Of a stretch of DNA of 64,000 nucleotides, positions 1 to 8,736 are shown one piece after another (position 1 is the first letter of the stretch; each line of letters begins with the position of its first letter). The stretch is from contig NZ_CP033078.1 of NCBI RefSeq assembly GCF_003716875.1, positions 434,001 through 498,000 of the forward strand, read 5' to 3'. The notes under the pieces were generated by a model. It was not told the origin of the DNA and searched no databases. It saw nothing but the letters and a program-made list of their open reading frames with translations. Source of the DNA: Vibrio zhugei (GTDB lineage: Bacteria; Pseudomonadota; Gammaproteobacteria; Enterobacterales; Vibrionaceae). Position numbers and translations under genes: made by a program.

Positions 1-837
1 GTTGGTACGCCAAAAGCTCGCCCTTTGTTTGAAGTCGAATTGCAGTCTGCAAGACGAACCACTGGCATCGGTTCTGTCTATTGGCAACCCATGCCGCAAT
101 ATCCGGAAAATCCGAATGTCAAAAGTGAATGGGTTGCTTTTACGAATAAGCTTTGGAAATACCAGTGGCTTAATCGGCGTGATGAAGTACTGACTGATGA
201 AATTAGAGATTGTTGGTATGAGCTGTCTCAAGGTGTTTTAGATATCGTGGTTAAGTTGTTTGTCCTGGCTCAGCTACGAGCCATCGTGTCTAAACTGGAG
301 CGTATCACGGTTAACGTTTTACGCTCTGTTTACGACGATGAACTTAAACCGGTACATCCTATGCTGAATGCTATTCGCCGTGGTAGCCCAACCTTGATAG
401 CTAAATACTCCGATCTCCGAGTAGAAGATATCGATAAACGACTGCTTAGCCTTCACCAAAAAATCAATCAGATCCCTGATGAGCCGGAATTACCTTTCAG
501 TAATAACGAACAAGCGATGCGGCTATATAAGTTACTCGTACAAACCGAGTGCCAGTCTGAAATTCTCATTCCGTTGGTTGAAAAAATTTTCCGTGAACAG
601 CCCAAACTGACGATGCGAGAAATGATGCCGGTCATACTTGATTGGTATGACGAAAGTAAGCAGTTTGTAGATCAGCAACCGAAAGCACCAAAAGCGACTG
701 TAGTTAAACGTTCCGACTGGCCAAGCCTTGAAACTAGCGATTTGAGATTTGTGTATTCACAATTGACCAAGAAAGAAGATATGTATAGTGCTCTCAAGGC
801 CAATAAACTTATCTTGGATTTAAAAAAGGTCTGTTAA
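1..837 (+). CDS. tnsC: Tn7-like transposition regulator TnsC (3' part only)
   Basis: The reading frame is open from base 1, so the start and the Walker A/B part lie upstream of the window. About 278 residues are seen, beginning with VGTPKARPLFE, which fits the region after Walker B in the AAA+ ATPase TnsC (Tn7 TnsC is 555 aa). TnsC is the ATP-dependent matchmaker between target selectors (TnsD, TnsE) and the TnsAB transposase. The stop is directly followed by the ATG of the TniQ-family gene, and tnsE follows, so the gene order C-D-E is that of Tn7. tnsA and tnsB should lie just outside the window. The identification rests on order and overall resemblance. Confidence 0.85.
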   Translation, partial: VGTPKARPLFEVELQSARRTTGIGSVYWQPMPQYPENPNVKSEWVAFTNKLWKYQWLNRRDEVLTDEIRDCWYELSQGVLDIVVKLFVLAQLRAIVSKLERITVNVLRSVYDDELKPVHPMLNAIRRGSPTLIAKYSDLRVEDIDKRLLSLHQKINQIPDEPELPFSNNEQAMRLYKLLVQTECQSEILIPLVEKIFREQPKLTMREMMPVILDWYDESKQFVDQQPKAPKATVVKRSDWPSLETSDLRFVYSQLTKKEDMYSALKANKLILDLKKVC

Positions 838-2382
838 ATGCTCGGATTCCCTGTCCCATATCCAAATGAGTTGATTTACAGCTTGGTTGCTAGGGCTGGG
901 GTTCATAGTGGAACCACATCTCCAAAGCGGCTATTAGGTGAAGTTTATGGAGACCGAAAGATTATCGCTACGGTTGACCTACCTAGTCATCTGGCTCAAA
1001 TTTCCGGGCAATACCCATCGATTTTAAATATTACGACGGCTTCACTGATATACCAGCACACGCTTTTCCCTATTTATGCCCCCTTTATTGAAGAAAGAAA
1101 AAGACTGGCAGGCATGCGTTGGATGGCAAATCAATCCAAAGGGCTTATACACTTGGTATTCGGAATTGCCGCTTCAATTGTTAAGCAGCCGAAGCTACTC
1201 AGATATTGTCCTCAGTGTTTTGAAGAGCAATTAGGCCAATATGGTGAGCGGTATTGGATGTGTAACTGGCAAGTGTCAGGAGCTACATGGTGCAAAAAAC
1301 ACTCAATCCCTTTGTGTGAATTTTCTATTCAACCACATTACGAACATCGTCATGAATTTTATGCGGCAGACACAACACCGGATGACAGGCCAATACGGCA
1401 TCATAAAAGGGAATCTTTACGCATCAGCCATGTTGTCGAACAACTTCTGCAAGTGGAACAACAAACATCGCCAACTTTTCATCAATGGAACTGCTATTAC
1501 CATGATTTGGTCGTGCTGGCCGGTTGCAACCGAGGAGCTAATGTAAAACATGATGAAGTTCGGGAGCGTATCCATTCGTTCTGGAGCAGAGATTGGTTGT
1601 CGGATAACCAACTCACCCTGACGAAGCGAGATTCCTGCTGGGCCAGAACCATTTTACGAAAGCACCGAAAATCCTTCAGTTTTATGCAACACCTGATCAT
1701 TCAGTCCAGTTTACTAGACCAAGATACTTCATTATCTGACATTTTGGCTAATGTAAAGCGTTACCCGCAAAAACAAAGAAATGTCCATCCAGTAGTTTTG
1801 CCGAAGCAGATTAATAGAGACAAAAGAGATCAATGGCTGAAGCTGTTGAAAGAGTATGGGTGCAAACACGCTCGATTACATGGTTCGCAAGGTTTGTACA
1901 TGTGGTTGTACCGACATGATTATGAGTGGTTGATGAAAATAAATCGACGCTATCAGCACCCGATCATATATGAAGATAGTCGGGTCGATTGGCCTAAGCG
2001 AGATCGTTCGCTCGTTCGTCGATTATGTCAGTTACGACAGGAGTGTGAACAAGATAATTTTTCTCCTCGTATAACGAGTACTTTCTTGCTGTCAAAACTA
2101 AAGTTGGGTGCAATGCCGGAAAGGAAGTTTAGGTATTTACCTTTAACGAAGCAATTTCTCTCTAAGTATTCGGAATCGGTCGCTCAATACCAAATTCGGC
2201 GATTGGGAAATCAGTACATCTCATTCTATTTACAAAATATTCAGATTGAACGGTGGCGTTTACTGCGAAGCTCTGGGCTAAGTGAGGATCGTTTAACGCC
2301 ACTGGCTCGATGTTTTTTAACAGGAATAACGGAAGGTATATGGGCGATTACAGGTTTAAGCACATTCCAGAAGATGCGTTAG
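838..2382 (+). CDS. tnsD: Target-site selection protein TnsD (TniQ family)
   Basis: 514 aa, close to the 508 aa of Tn7 TnsD. The N-terminal start MLGFPVPYPNELIYSLVAR is typical of TniQ proteins. A zinc-finger arrangement is visible near residues 123-157: RYCPQCFEEQ, then WCKKH, giving a CCCH ligand set as in Tn7 TnsD. TnsD binds a specific chromosomal attachment site and recruits TnsC. The ATG abuts the tnsC stop with no gap, and the gene overlaps the start of tnsE, suggesting translational coupling. The attachment site it recognises cannot be deduced from this window because the other transposon end is not included. Confidence 0.9.
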   Translation: MLGFPVPYPNELIYSLVARAGVHSGTTSPKRLLGEVYGDRKIIATVDLPSHLAQISGQYPSILNITTASLIYQHTLFPIYAPFIEERKRLAGMRWMANQSKGLIHLVFGIAASIVKQPKLLRYCPQCFEEQLGQYGERYWMCNWQVSGATWCKKHSIPLCEFSIQPHYEHRHEFYAADTTPDDRPIRHHKRESLRISHVVEQLLQVEQQTSPTFHQWNCYYHDLVVLAGCNRGANVKHDEVRERIHSFWSRDWLSDNQLTLTKRDSCWARTILRKHRKSFSFMQHLIIQSSLLDQDTSLSDILANVKRYPQKQRNVHPVVLPKQINRDKRDQWLKLLKEYGCKHARLHGSQGLYMWLYRHDYEWLMKINRRYQHPIIYEDSRVDWPKRDRSLVRRLCQLRQECEQDNFSPRITSTFLLSKLKLGAMPERKFRYLPLTKQFLSKYSESVAQYQIRRLGNQYISFYLQNIQIERWRLLRSSGLSEDRLTPLARCFLTGITEGIWAITGLSTFQKMR

Positions 2383-3938
2383 TGTTGGGTGTGGGTTCTT
2401 TGTTTAAGAAAAATAGTAATGTGTTTTGGGGAATTAACCTCAGCTTTTCAAAAAAGCTTGATCGTCCATCAATACCCATTGCTGGTGTACCATTGATTCG
2501 GCGCTATAAATCATTAAGTGCCAATCAGTCTAATCAGTTAAAAGGAAGACAGTTAACTTTTACCATTAGGGATGCTCAGCAGTGGGGCAGAAAGCGTTTA
2601 AGGGACTGCCCGGCTTTTCATTCAATGGGGAATGGGCACAATTCTGAACAGTGGTGCTTTGAATTTGATGTGCCCAATGGCCCAACTGTTTTCCTGCCTC
2701 AGCTTGAATTATCACGTGTTCTTTTTCTGCATGATAACTATATGTCCAGAATCTGTTTGGAACACGGAAAGCTGTCATCAGACTTCAATATCAGCAATAT
2801 AAATGAGCATTGGCAAATTGATGTGATGCCAAGTTCTAGCTATCCGATTACCGCTTTCAATGATGAACGTTCACGGCGATTTTTAAGTTGGATATTGATG
2901 GATCCTGAGGCTCGAACTTCCTTTGAAAGTATTCACCAGACAATGATGAGAGAGCATACATCCAGTGGGCAGTATAAATTTTGGGATTTCTCTTTTACAC
3001 CTCCTCGCTTAAATAGAACAAAACTAGAAGTGTCAGGGTGGCACGATTGGAACAGTAACAGCTTTTTTGTCTGGGAAATTAGAAGGGTGGAAGACTTGCC
3101 ATCGAGTATGCCTGATGAACTGGATTTTTATCATCCTGATTTCAAAAGGCAGGTAACAGGTCAAGGTAGCGGAGCTAATTCCGGTAGGCCTAAACGTCCA
3201 GAAGAGCACGAACTTGATGATGGGGAAGAAGCTGACCCTGATAAAAAACGTGTTGTTTTAGATACAGAATCAGTTGGCTTGTCATTTCGTAAGCCATTTA
3301 AGACTAATCGAGTAACTGATAAAACTCGGAAGGCTAATAGCGGCAAGCCCGATGATCGTGAATCTAATGAACAACTTCCCAATACGTTATCTCCAAATGA
3401 TAATAATGCTACAGGTACAATTGCCGGTGCTGATTATGACGTTTTGAATGACGAAAGTGATGATTCTCATCTGTATGCAAGTAAATTTGAGGTTTTCTTT
3501 CAAGTTATTGCTCGTTTGGAAGCTAAACACGGATGCCAAACGTATCGCTATCCGCTGAGAAAATTGCCTAAATTGGCACGTTGTACCAAACACATGATGG
3601 CGGATGATGCTAATCCGAGATGTATGGCTGTCATCAGCGTTACTTATCATGGAGAGGTGTATCATTTTGTTGAAGTTGACACCTCTGATGCGAAGAATTC
3701 GATATCGACCATGGTATTAAAGTTAAAAGATAACGTAGCGTTACTTGAGCAAATCGCTGAGTTAGAAGTTCGACTGCTCAAGAAGTCGCTTGCTTGGCCG
3801 CGCGATTATATCTCTCTAATTTGTGGAGGTGGTAACTTCAAGGGAATCTCTCATCCTCCATGTAAACACAAAGGTTGTATCGACCCTGCTGATATTGATA
3901 AATGGGCAGGATGGTTTATGGGATGGTTGGATAGTTAG
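2340..3938 (+). CDS. tnsE: Transposition protein TnsE
   Basis: TnsE directs Tn7-type insertion into replicating DNA and conjugal plasmids through the sliding clamp and 3' recessed ends. About 532 aa (Tn7 TnsE 538 aa). Recognisable segments are PQLELSRVLFLHDNY with a following RICLEHGKL stretch, a PSSSYP motif, a polar linker around residues 260-370 rich in D, E, K and R, and the C-terminal LAWPRDYISLICGGG. I chose ATG 2340 because the protein from there (MGDYRFKHIPEDALVLGVG) aligns with the family N-terminus; an in-frame ATG at 2310 is possible but would deepen the overlap with tnsD. The stop codon lies inside the first terminal TnsB-type site. Confidence 0.9.
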   Translation: MGDYRFKHIPEDALVLGVGSLFKKNSNVFWGINLSFSKKLDRPSIPIAGVPLIRRYKSLSANQSNQLKGRQLTFTIRDAQQWGRKRLRDCPAFHSMGNGHNSEQWCFEFDVPNGPTVFLPQLELSRVLFLHDNYMSRICLEHGKLSSDFNISNINEHWQIDVMPSSSYPITAFNDERSRRFLSWILMDPEARTSFESIHQTMMREHTSSGQYKFWDFSFTPPRLNRTKLEVSGWHDWNSNSFFVWEIRRVEDLPSSMPDELDFYHPDFKRQVTGQGSGANSGRPKRPEEHELDDGEEADPDKKRVVLDTESVGLSFRKPFKTNRVTDKTRKANSGKPDDRESNEQLPNTLSPNDNNATGTIAGADYDVLNDESDDSHLYASKFEVFFQVIARLEAKHGCQTYRYPLRKLPKLARCTKHMMADDANPRCMAVISVTYHGEVYHFVEVDTSDAKNSISTMVLKLKDNVALLEQIAELEVRLLKKSLAWPRDYISLICGGGNFKGISHPPCKHKGCIDPADIDKWAGWFMGWLDS

Positions 3939-4085
3939 TATGATACTTTAATACTTGTTTTTTTACGGGGTAGAGCCATTTATTTTAATTCAGTATGATA
4001 CTTTATTTTTTTACTAAAATCGCAACCTCATTGCACAATGCGGCTTTAGAAGATTTTTAGTATGAAACTTTATTCCTCTCTCACA
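3937..4085 (+). mobile_element. Tn7-like transposon end A (three TnsB-type sites)
   Basis: Three directly repeated sites, AGTATGATACTTTA at 3937 and 3992 and AGTATGAAACTTTA at 4059, are spaced 55 and 67 bp apart. The end is CTCTCTCACA at 4085, so read inward the element begins TGTGAGAGAG, with the 5'-TGT terminus of Tn7-like elements. Wide spacing of three sites is the layout of the Tn7 left end. The element body, with tnsCDE, lies to the left. There is no cargo between tnsE and this end. Confidence 0.8.
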
Positions 4086-4092
4086 TCATACT

Positions 4093-4129
4093 AAAAAGGC
4101 AGCGTTCACATAGGACGCTGCCTTTTTTT
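4093..4129 (+). terminator. Rho-independent terminator at the leader start
   Basis: AAAAAGGCAGCGT pairs with ACGCTGCCTTTTT across a 9-nt loop and is followed by a T run, so it can work in both directions. It separates the transposon end from the leader promoter, insulating the cassette promoter from upstream transcription. Confidence 0.8.
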
Positions 4130-4191
4130 AAAACGTTTATGCCCCAAAATCATTCAGCATCCAATTCCTGACCACTTTCTCATGTCAGTTC

Positions 4192-4220
4192 TTGACCTAT
4201 ATATACTAATAGCAGATTAT
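4192..4220 (+). promoter_or_regulatory. Cassette promoter, leader copy 1
   Basis: TTGACC (4192-4197), 17-bp spacer, GATTAT (4215-4220). The same two hexamers at the same distance occur in all four leader copies although the spacers differ, which suggests selection on promoter function. It reads toward the cassette genes. Confidence 0.65.
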
Positions 4221-4400
4221 GAGCCTAGTTGAGCACTTGCGTTTATACAGACATGTTCTGCAATTTGTGAGTGGAAGGAGTAATAAGACCGATAGAACAG
4301 TATGTTGCTGCTTTGGTGTCTGTATTTTTTGAAAATATTATAAAGACAATGTCTGCTGAAAAGACACTGTTAAATTTTAAGGTAATCAGGAAGCGAATTC

Positions 4401-5654
4401 ATGATTTTCGGACGAAAAGACATATCAGAGGTATTTACACCAAGAAACTCTAGCGTAAATCCAAAAATGTATATTGAGAGAAAAGATCTAGAAAAGAGCT
4501 TGCGAAGATCTATAAACGGCTCAATGCATTCATTTTTATTTGGTGAGAGTGGTACCGGAAAATCTTGGCTTTACAAAAAGGTTTTTGGTGAGAATAACAT
4601 TAAATATGTGGTTGCTAATTGTGCGAGCGCGTCAATTAAGAGATCAATAACTAATGAAATATTATCAGTAAGCTTGAAGGCGGGGTCTAGTCAGAAACAG
4701 TCATATTCAGAATCTAAAGAAGCTGGATTATCTGCCGGCGCGACTGCAAAGCTAAAGCATCAAGGTGAGTATACTGTTGTACAGGAAGATGATTTAATAA
4801 AAGCCTTTGAAAGTCTCAGCAAAGAATCTGGTAACAAAAAGACAGTATTGGTGTTTGATAACCTTGAGACAATTTTCAAAAATGAAGAGCTGATGGATGA
4901 ACTATCAGACATCATAATTCTATTGGATGATGAAAGGTATGCAAAATACAAAGTAAAATTTTTGATAGTTGGCGTGCCAAACGAAGCAATAAGGTATTTT
5001 TCTTCGTCAAAAAGCTCGTCGTCCGTAGGCAATAGAATCGAAGAGATATCGAGAGTAACAGGCTTTGATTATCAGCAAGTTTTGGAGCTTTTTGAGCGAG
5101 GTTTCGTTAATCAGTTGAAAGTTGAGCTAACTGAAACACAAACAAGAAGGCTGGCAGTTCATATATTCAACATCACTCTCGGCATACCTCAGCGAGTGCA
5201 CGAATACTGTGAGGTGCTTGCTTATGAGATTGAAGATAACGACTGGCAGTATAACACTCAGCTTATAGAAGAAGCTGATCAAGCATGGCTTCTAAGGGGC
5301 CTTAGAGAATCATATTCAACTATCGAAAAGTACTTGAACTCGGACGAAACATCTGAGGGGAGGCGAAACCAAGTTATCTATGCTCTTGGAAAAAACTCGG
5401 CGCATCAAATAGATACGAATAAAATAGGCGAGATAATTCGGAAAGAATTTCCTAGCACGGCTCCAGATAGTAACTCGGGAATTGGGCAAGTATTAAGTTT
5501 TCTGTCAAAAGGGGATAACCCTGTTCTTCATAAGATATCTAATTCAAACGCATATGCTTTCACGGATCCGAGATACATAATGTGTATAAGAATTATGCTT
5601 TACAAAAGTGAAGGAACTGAAGCAGTACATAAAAAGGGGTTTAGTATCACATAA
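4401..5654 (+). CDS. P-loop ATPase, cassette-borne, possible defence protein
   Basis: 417 aa. Walker A is GESGTGKS near residues 48-55 and Walker B is KTVLVFDNLET near 147-157. A winged-helix-like C-terminal half follows (EVLAYEIEDN, then a tail ending ITs). This resembles STAND/AAA ATPases of the ORC/Cdc6 or AAA_22 type often found in phage-defence loci; I do not recognise a named family. The ATG has AGGAAG 8 nt upstream and lies 26 nt after the core site. An attC begins at the stop codon, so the gene is a mobile integron cassette. Its neighbour is a SIR2-like gene, and the two could form one system, but each lies in its own cassette. Confidence 0.7.
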   Translation: MIFGRKDISEVFTPRNSSVNPKMYIERKDLEKSLRRSINGSMHSFLFGESGTGKSWLYKKVFGENNIKYVVANCASASIKRSITNEILSVSLKAGSSQKQSYSESKEAGLSAGATAKLKHQGEYTVVQEDDLIKAFESLSKESGNKKTVLVFDNLETIFKNEELMDELSDIIILLDDERYAKYKVKFLIVGVPNEAIRYFSSSKSSSSVGNRIEEISRVTGFDYQQVLELFERGFVNQLKVELTETQTRRLAVHIFNITLGIPQRVHEYCEVLAYEIEDNDWQYNTQLIEEADQAWLLRGLRESYSTIEKYLNSDETSEGRRNQVIYALGKNSAHQIDTNKIGEIIRKEFPSTAPDSNSGIGQVLSFLSKGDNPVLHKISNSNAYAFTDPRYIMCIRIMLYKSEGTEAVHKKGFSIT

Positions 5655-5655
5655 A

Positions 5656-5732
5656 ATTTAACAAGCACATGCACAGGAAGTCAAAAGCGTCGCTTCACTC
5701 TACTTTTGCCTCCTGTGATGTTAGCGTTAAGC
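5656..5732 (+). other. Integron attC site (77 bp)
   Basis: It starts with ATTTAAC and ends with GTTAAGC, matching the RYYYAAC and GTTRRRY core pattern. The internal arms CACAGGAAGTCAAAAG and CTTTTGCCTCCTGTG pair with one unpaired extra base, the normal signature of a folded attC strand. It marks the 3' end of the ATPase cassette. Confidence 0.85.
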
Positions 5733-5752
5733 AGTATTAGGAGGATTCAGGA

Positions 5753-6766
5753 ATGTCGTACCGAATTTATAATTGGCTAGATATCTCTCATCACTTCAGT
5801 GAAGCAATTTTAATTGGTAATGGTGCATCCAGAAGTATTAACGATAGCTTTGATTATGGTTCTCTAAAAGAACATGCAATTGAAAATGGCTTGCTCACTG
5901 AAAACGTAAGAAAGTTATTTGCATTCTTTAAAACAAATGATTTTGAATTAATCTTACGTTTAGTGTGGCAAGCAAATAAAGTAAATGATGCATTAGATAT
6001 CAAGGACAAAACAACAAAGGTTGCTTATGAACATGTAAGAGACAGTTTGATTAGGACTGTGCAAAGCGTTCACCCTGAGTATTTCGAAGTTGAAGAGCAA
6101 TTTCCAGATATAGCAGAGTTCTTGAGTTCATTCAGGACAGTTTTATCTCTCAATTATGATCTAACACTGTATTGGGTAGTTATGTACGCCAATCGTATAA
6201 AAAATGGGCATTCATTTAAGGATTGTATGGTACATGGTGAATTTTCTGAAGATTGGCGTCGATTCCGTAGACCTATTGGTCATCGAGATCAGAAAAATAC
6301 ATTGATTTTTTACCCGCATGGTAGCCTTATACTTGCTCGAAATATTCTTGAACAAGAAGTTAAGTTGGATGCTCGACAAGGTAATGACCTCTTACGTTCT
6401 ATACTAAATAGTTGGGAGTCTGAAGAGTTTGTTCCGTTATTTGTTAGTGAGGGTACATCAGAACAAAAAGTCGGATCTATACAAAATAGTCACTATTTAA
6501 ATACAGTTTATAGAGAAGTTTTGCCATACATAGGGTCCAGTTTGGTTATCTATGGTTGGGGAGTGTGGGAAAACGATATACATATCCTTAAGCGTCTAGG
6601 TAGTAGTCGCTTTTCTCGGCTCAATCGAATCGCCATTTCTGTGTTTAATTATGACCAGTCTTATTGCCGAAGAGTGGCTGAGATGATTGCAACTTACATA
6701 GGTAGAAGAATTGAGGTGGTATTTTTTGATTGTAAAAGTAAAGGCTGTTGGAATAATCCCGCTTGA
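5753..6766 (+). CDS. DUF4917 family SIR2-like protein
   Basis: 337 aa. The N-terminal EAILIGNGASRSINDSFDYG matches the nucleotide-binding GNGAS motif of SIR2-like proteins. LSLNYDLTLYW (near residue 132), FYPHGSL (near 187) and LVIYGWGVWENDIHI (near 265) are the other conserved blocks of the DUF4917/SIR2_2 group. Related proteins are NAD-degrading effectors in anti-phage systems; that activity here is inferred. The gene starts 20 nt after the preceding attC with GGAGGA upstream, and its stop overlaps the first half of a Vibrio-type attC, so it is the second cassette. The 3' neighbour is an IS30 insertion. Confidence 0.7.
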   Translation: MSYRIYNWLDISHHFSEAILIGNGASRSINDSFDYGSLKEHAIENGLLTENVRKLFAFFKTNDFELILRLVWQANKVNDALDIKDKTTKVAYEHVRDSLIRTVQSVHPEYFEVEEQFPDIAEFLSSFRTVLSLNYDLTLYWVVMYANRIKNGHSFKDCMVHGEFSEDWRRFRRPIGHRDQKNTLIFYPHGSLILARNILEQEVKLDARQGNDLLRSILNSWESEEFVPLFVSEGTSEQKVGSIQNSHYLNTVYREVLPYIGSSLVIYGWGVWENDIHILKRLGSSRFSRLNRIAISVFNYDQSYCRRVAEMIATYIGRRIEVVFFDCKSKGCWNNPA

Positions 6767-6820
6767 CAAACAATTTAAGAGCGATTCCCAACGCATGGCA
6801 TTTTTCGTTCCATCGTTAGG
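6761..6820 (+). other. 5' half of a Vibrio-type attC, cut by IS30
   Basis: GCTTGACAAACAATTTAAGA followed by GCGATTCCCAACGCATGGCA is the typical left half of Vibrio superintegron repeats. The complementary right half is missing: IS30 begins at 6821 and the sequence beyond IS30 is coding. The GTTAGG at the junction could be chance. Confidence 0.65.
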
Positions 6821-7909
6821 CCCGAATTCAACTGCGAAGTGCGACACTCTCCAATATCAAGAAGCTAAAGCCATCTCCTCAAATATAATGGCTGCCTGCT
6901 TGAAGCCTAAACACTTTCTCGGACGGTAATTTATCCGCGATAAAGCGAACTCTATATCGATGTCCGTCACTGTCGTTAGATCGGTTCCTTTCTTCACATA
7001 TTGCCTTAAAAGACCGTTCGCATTCTCATTAGCACCACGCTCCCAAGAACTGTACGGATGAGCAAAGTACACATCAGCCTTTAATTCTTTTGCGATGGTT
7101 TCATGACCTGCAAACTCTCGCCCGTTATCTGCCGTAATGGTATGGACATGTTTCTTATAGGGCTTCAGTAGCTCTATTGTCGCTTTGGTGACATCATCCG
7201 CTGACTTAGATGGCACTTTCTTTACCACGTAAAATCGAGTCTTACGCTCTAAAATAGTCACCATTGCACCTGTACCATGCTTACCTAGCACAGTGTCGAT
7301 TTCCCAGTCACCAAACCGCTCCTTACTGTCAACGATGCTTGGTCTATCATCAATCGAAACGGCATTTTTTATCGCTGGAGCTTTCTCTTGTTTACCTCGG
7401 CGATACCGCTTATGACCTTGTCTCAAGTGACGATATAACTTACCGCCCAAGCGTTTATCTTGAGCAACAAAGCGATAGATCCACTCATGACTGACAGATG
7501 CACCAATTTTCGTTAATACATTAGAAATCTGCTCTGGACTCCAATCTGTTTCTAAAAGAAGGCGGATAAAATCGACACGTTCCTTTGGTATTCGGTATTT
7601 ACGTGCTGTTTTGCGCTTTTTGGTAGACGACATCTGGGCTTCGTTAGGGCAATAATGCTCTCCCTTCCGACCGCGTTTAAGCTCACGGTATACCGTCGAG
7701 CGGTGGCACTGAACTGTTTTAGCTATTTCAGGAACCGAAATTCCCCGTTCCAAAAGAGCAGAAATCTGGTATCTTCTGCCTTCGGTCAACTGTTGATAAT
7801 TCATGGTAGTACTGCTTGTTTCTTTGGCGAGAAGAGCGTACCACTTTCAGCAGTTGGCTTCCTCTTCTACATATTTCCATGAATGTCGCACTTATTATCT
7901 GAAATCGGG
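6821..7909 (-). mobile_element. IS30-family insertion sequence, copy 1
   Basis: About 1.09 kb, bounded by CCCGAATTC at the left and GAAATCGGG at the right, with GTCGCAC-containing inner repeats. The same ends bound a second copy at 51678-52765 in the opposite orientation. The sequences on the two sides do not belong together (attC half versus the middle of a gene), so a deletion or rearrangement accompanied or followed insertion. Confidence 0.9.
6857..7804 (-). CDS. IS30-family transposase
   Basis: 315 aa. An N-terminal helix-turn-helix (MNYQQLTEGRRYQISALLER, then ISVPEIAKTVQCHRSTVYRE) is followed by a DDE integrase core: DWEIDTVLG, ITADNGREFAGHE and the Glu of ERGANENANGLLRQY. It is nearly identical to the copy at 51782-52729, differing at scattered residues. 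It catalyses movement of the element and appears intact. Confidence 0.95.
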   Translation of the reverse strand: MNYQQLTEGRRYQISALLERGISVPEIAKTVQCHRSTVYRELKRGRKGEHYCPNEAQMSSTKKRKTARKYRIPKERVDFIRLLLETDWSPEQISNVLTKIGASVSHEWIYRFVAQDKRLGGKLYRHLRQGHKRYRRGKQEKAPAIKNAVSIDDRPSIVDSKERFGDWEIDTVLGKHGTGAMVTILERKTRFYVVKKVPSKSADDVTKATIELLKPYKKHVHTITADNGREFAGHETIAKELKADVYFAHPYSSWERGANENANGLLRQYVKKGTDLTTVTDIDIEFALSRINYRPRKCLGFKQAAIIFEEMALAS

Positions 7910-8736
7910 CGTTTGTAGATTCGTCAGTTTGGCACGACCATGCGCTTTACGAAAAAAACAAAGATAAACCAATAATAAATGACATTTCATTTCCATCCAT
8001 AGAAAAGGCTGAGACGGCTTCTTTTATTTTTGAGTTTATTAATTTTCTTAGGCATCGAGCAAGAGGGAATAGCGTTTTTACCTTTTCCAAGCTTCAGGAC
8101 ATCGAAGACATTTTAAGAAGACAATGGTCTTCTCTATTTCAAAAATTAATTCAAGAACAGAGAAGCAGAGCGTTTGAAGCAAAACGTTTAGATAATCTGA
8201 CTGAGCAGTTTGAGGATCTGAAGACAGCTATTCTTACATCGATCGGAACAACTAATGAAAGAGATGTCGCCAGAGGAGTGGTCCGCTTTAGAAGACTGAT
8301 CGATTTTGTCAGAGCGTTAGGCCTAAAAGATCACAACTTCCTGATAAGAGGGCGTCATCCCTGGGATGAGCTGCTCCGTTATGCCGAAATCGAGAAAGTC
8401 CTTGATGCAGCAGAGATACCAGAGGAATTCCTATACCATAAACGAAACTTTAGCCCACGTCCGAGGATGTTTTTAATCAAAAATGACGGTACTTTTTTTG
8501 AGTTAAGAACTTCTCCAGATTTTTACCACAGTTTATCTTTAGAGTGGGAAGCGTTTATGGAGCTATCTGAGGATACGCGGGAAATCATAGTAGATGCACT
8601 TAGTGAAATGAGACCTGGAATGGGGCCGTTGAGATATATTCGCGAGCCATTTGATTACCACTTAGATAAATGGGTTCATCAGGAACGATTGTTAAAAGAT
8701 GTTGATGATTCTGATGAAGATCAAGGTCACTCATAA
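7910..8736 (+). pseudogene. 5'-truncated gene of unknown function, cut by IS30
   Basis: The frame is open from the IS30 boundary to 8736, giving about 275 residues without a credible start (first ones KSGVCRSSVWHDHALYEKNK). The N-terminal remainder SSVWHDHALYEKNKDKPII and the following helical part are reminiscent of TIR-like or DUF4062-type domains, but I cannot assign a family. A GTG at 8278 would give only a 152-aa C-terminal piece. Surrounding genes are defence-related cassettes, so a lost defence gene is a reasonable guess only. Confidence 0.55.

Larger units (their letters stand above)
4086..4375 (+). repeat. Integron leader repeat, copy 1 (attI-like)
   Basis: This ~290-bp segment recurs almost unchanged at 18056-18343, and its promoter-proximal part recurs more diverged at 22291-22452 and 59157-59351. 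It contains a hairpin terminator, a conserved promoter, a short GTG-started reading frame (from 4271) and ends in the integron-type core site GTTAAAT (4369-4375). Downstream sits a gene closed by an attC. Position and end point suggest an attI-like recombination platform or leader, but no integron integrase gene is next to it, so attI identity is inferred. Confidence 0.6.

Noticed and set aside
4086..4130. glmS attTn7 target next to Tn7-like end A
   Set aside because: The hairpin resembles a terminator, but no glmS coding end is present; the same sequence is part of the repeated leader.
4167..4188. CTG...CAG spacing in the leader as a LexA site controlling an integrase
   Set aside because: The CTG and CAG are 15 bp apart; the LexA consensus needs 10. 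It is better read as a small inverted repeat before the promoter.
6711..6929. Plus-strand 72-aa frame across the DUF4917 end and IS30
   Set aside because: It spans an attC half and the IS30 terminus and is a shadow of both.
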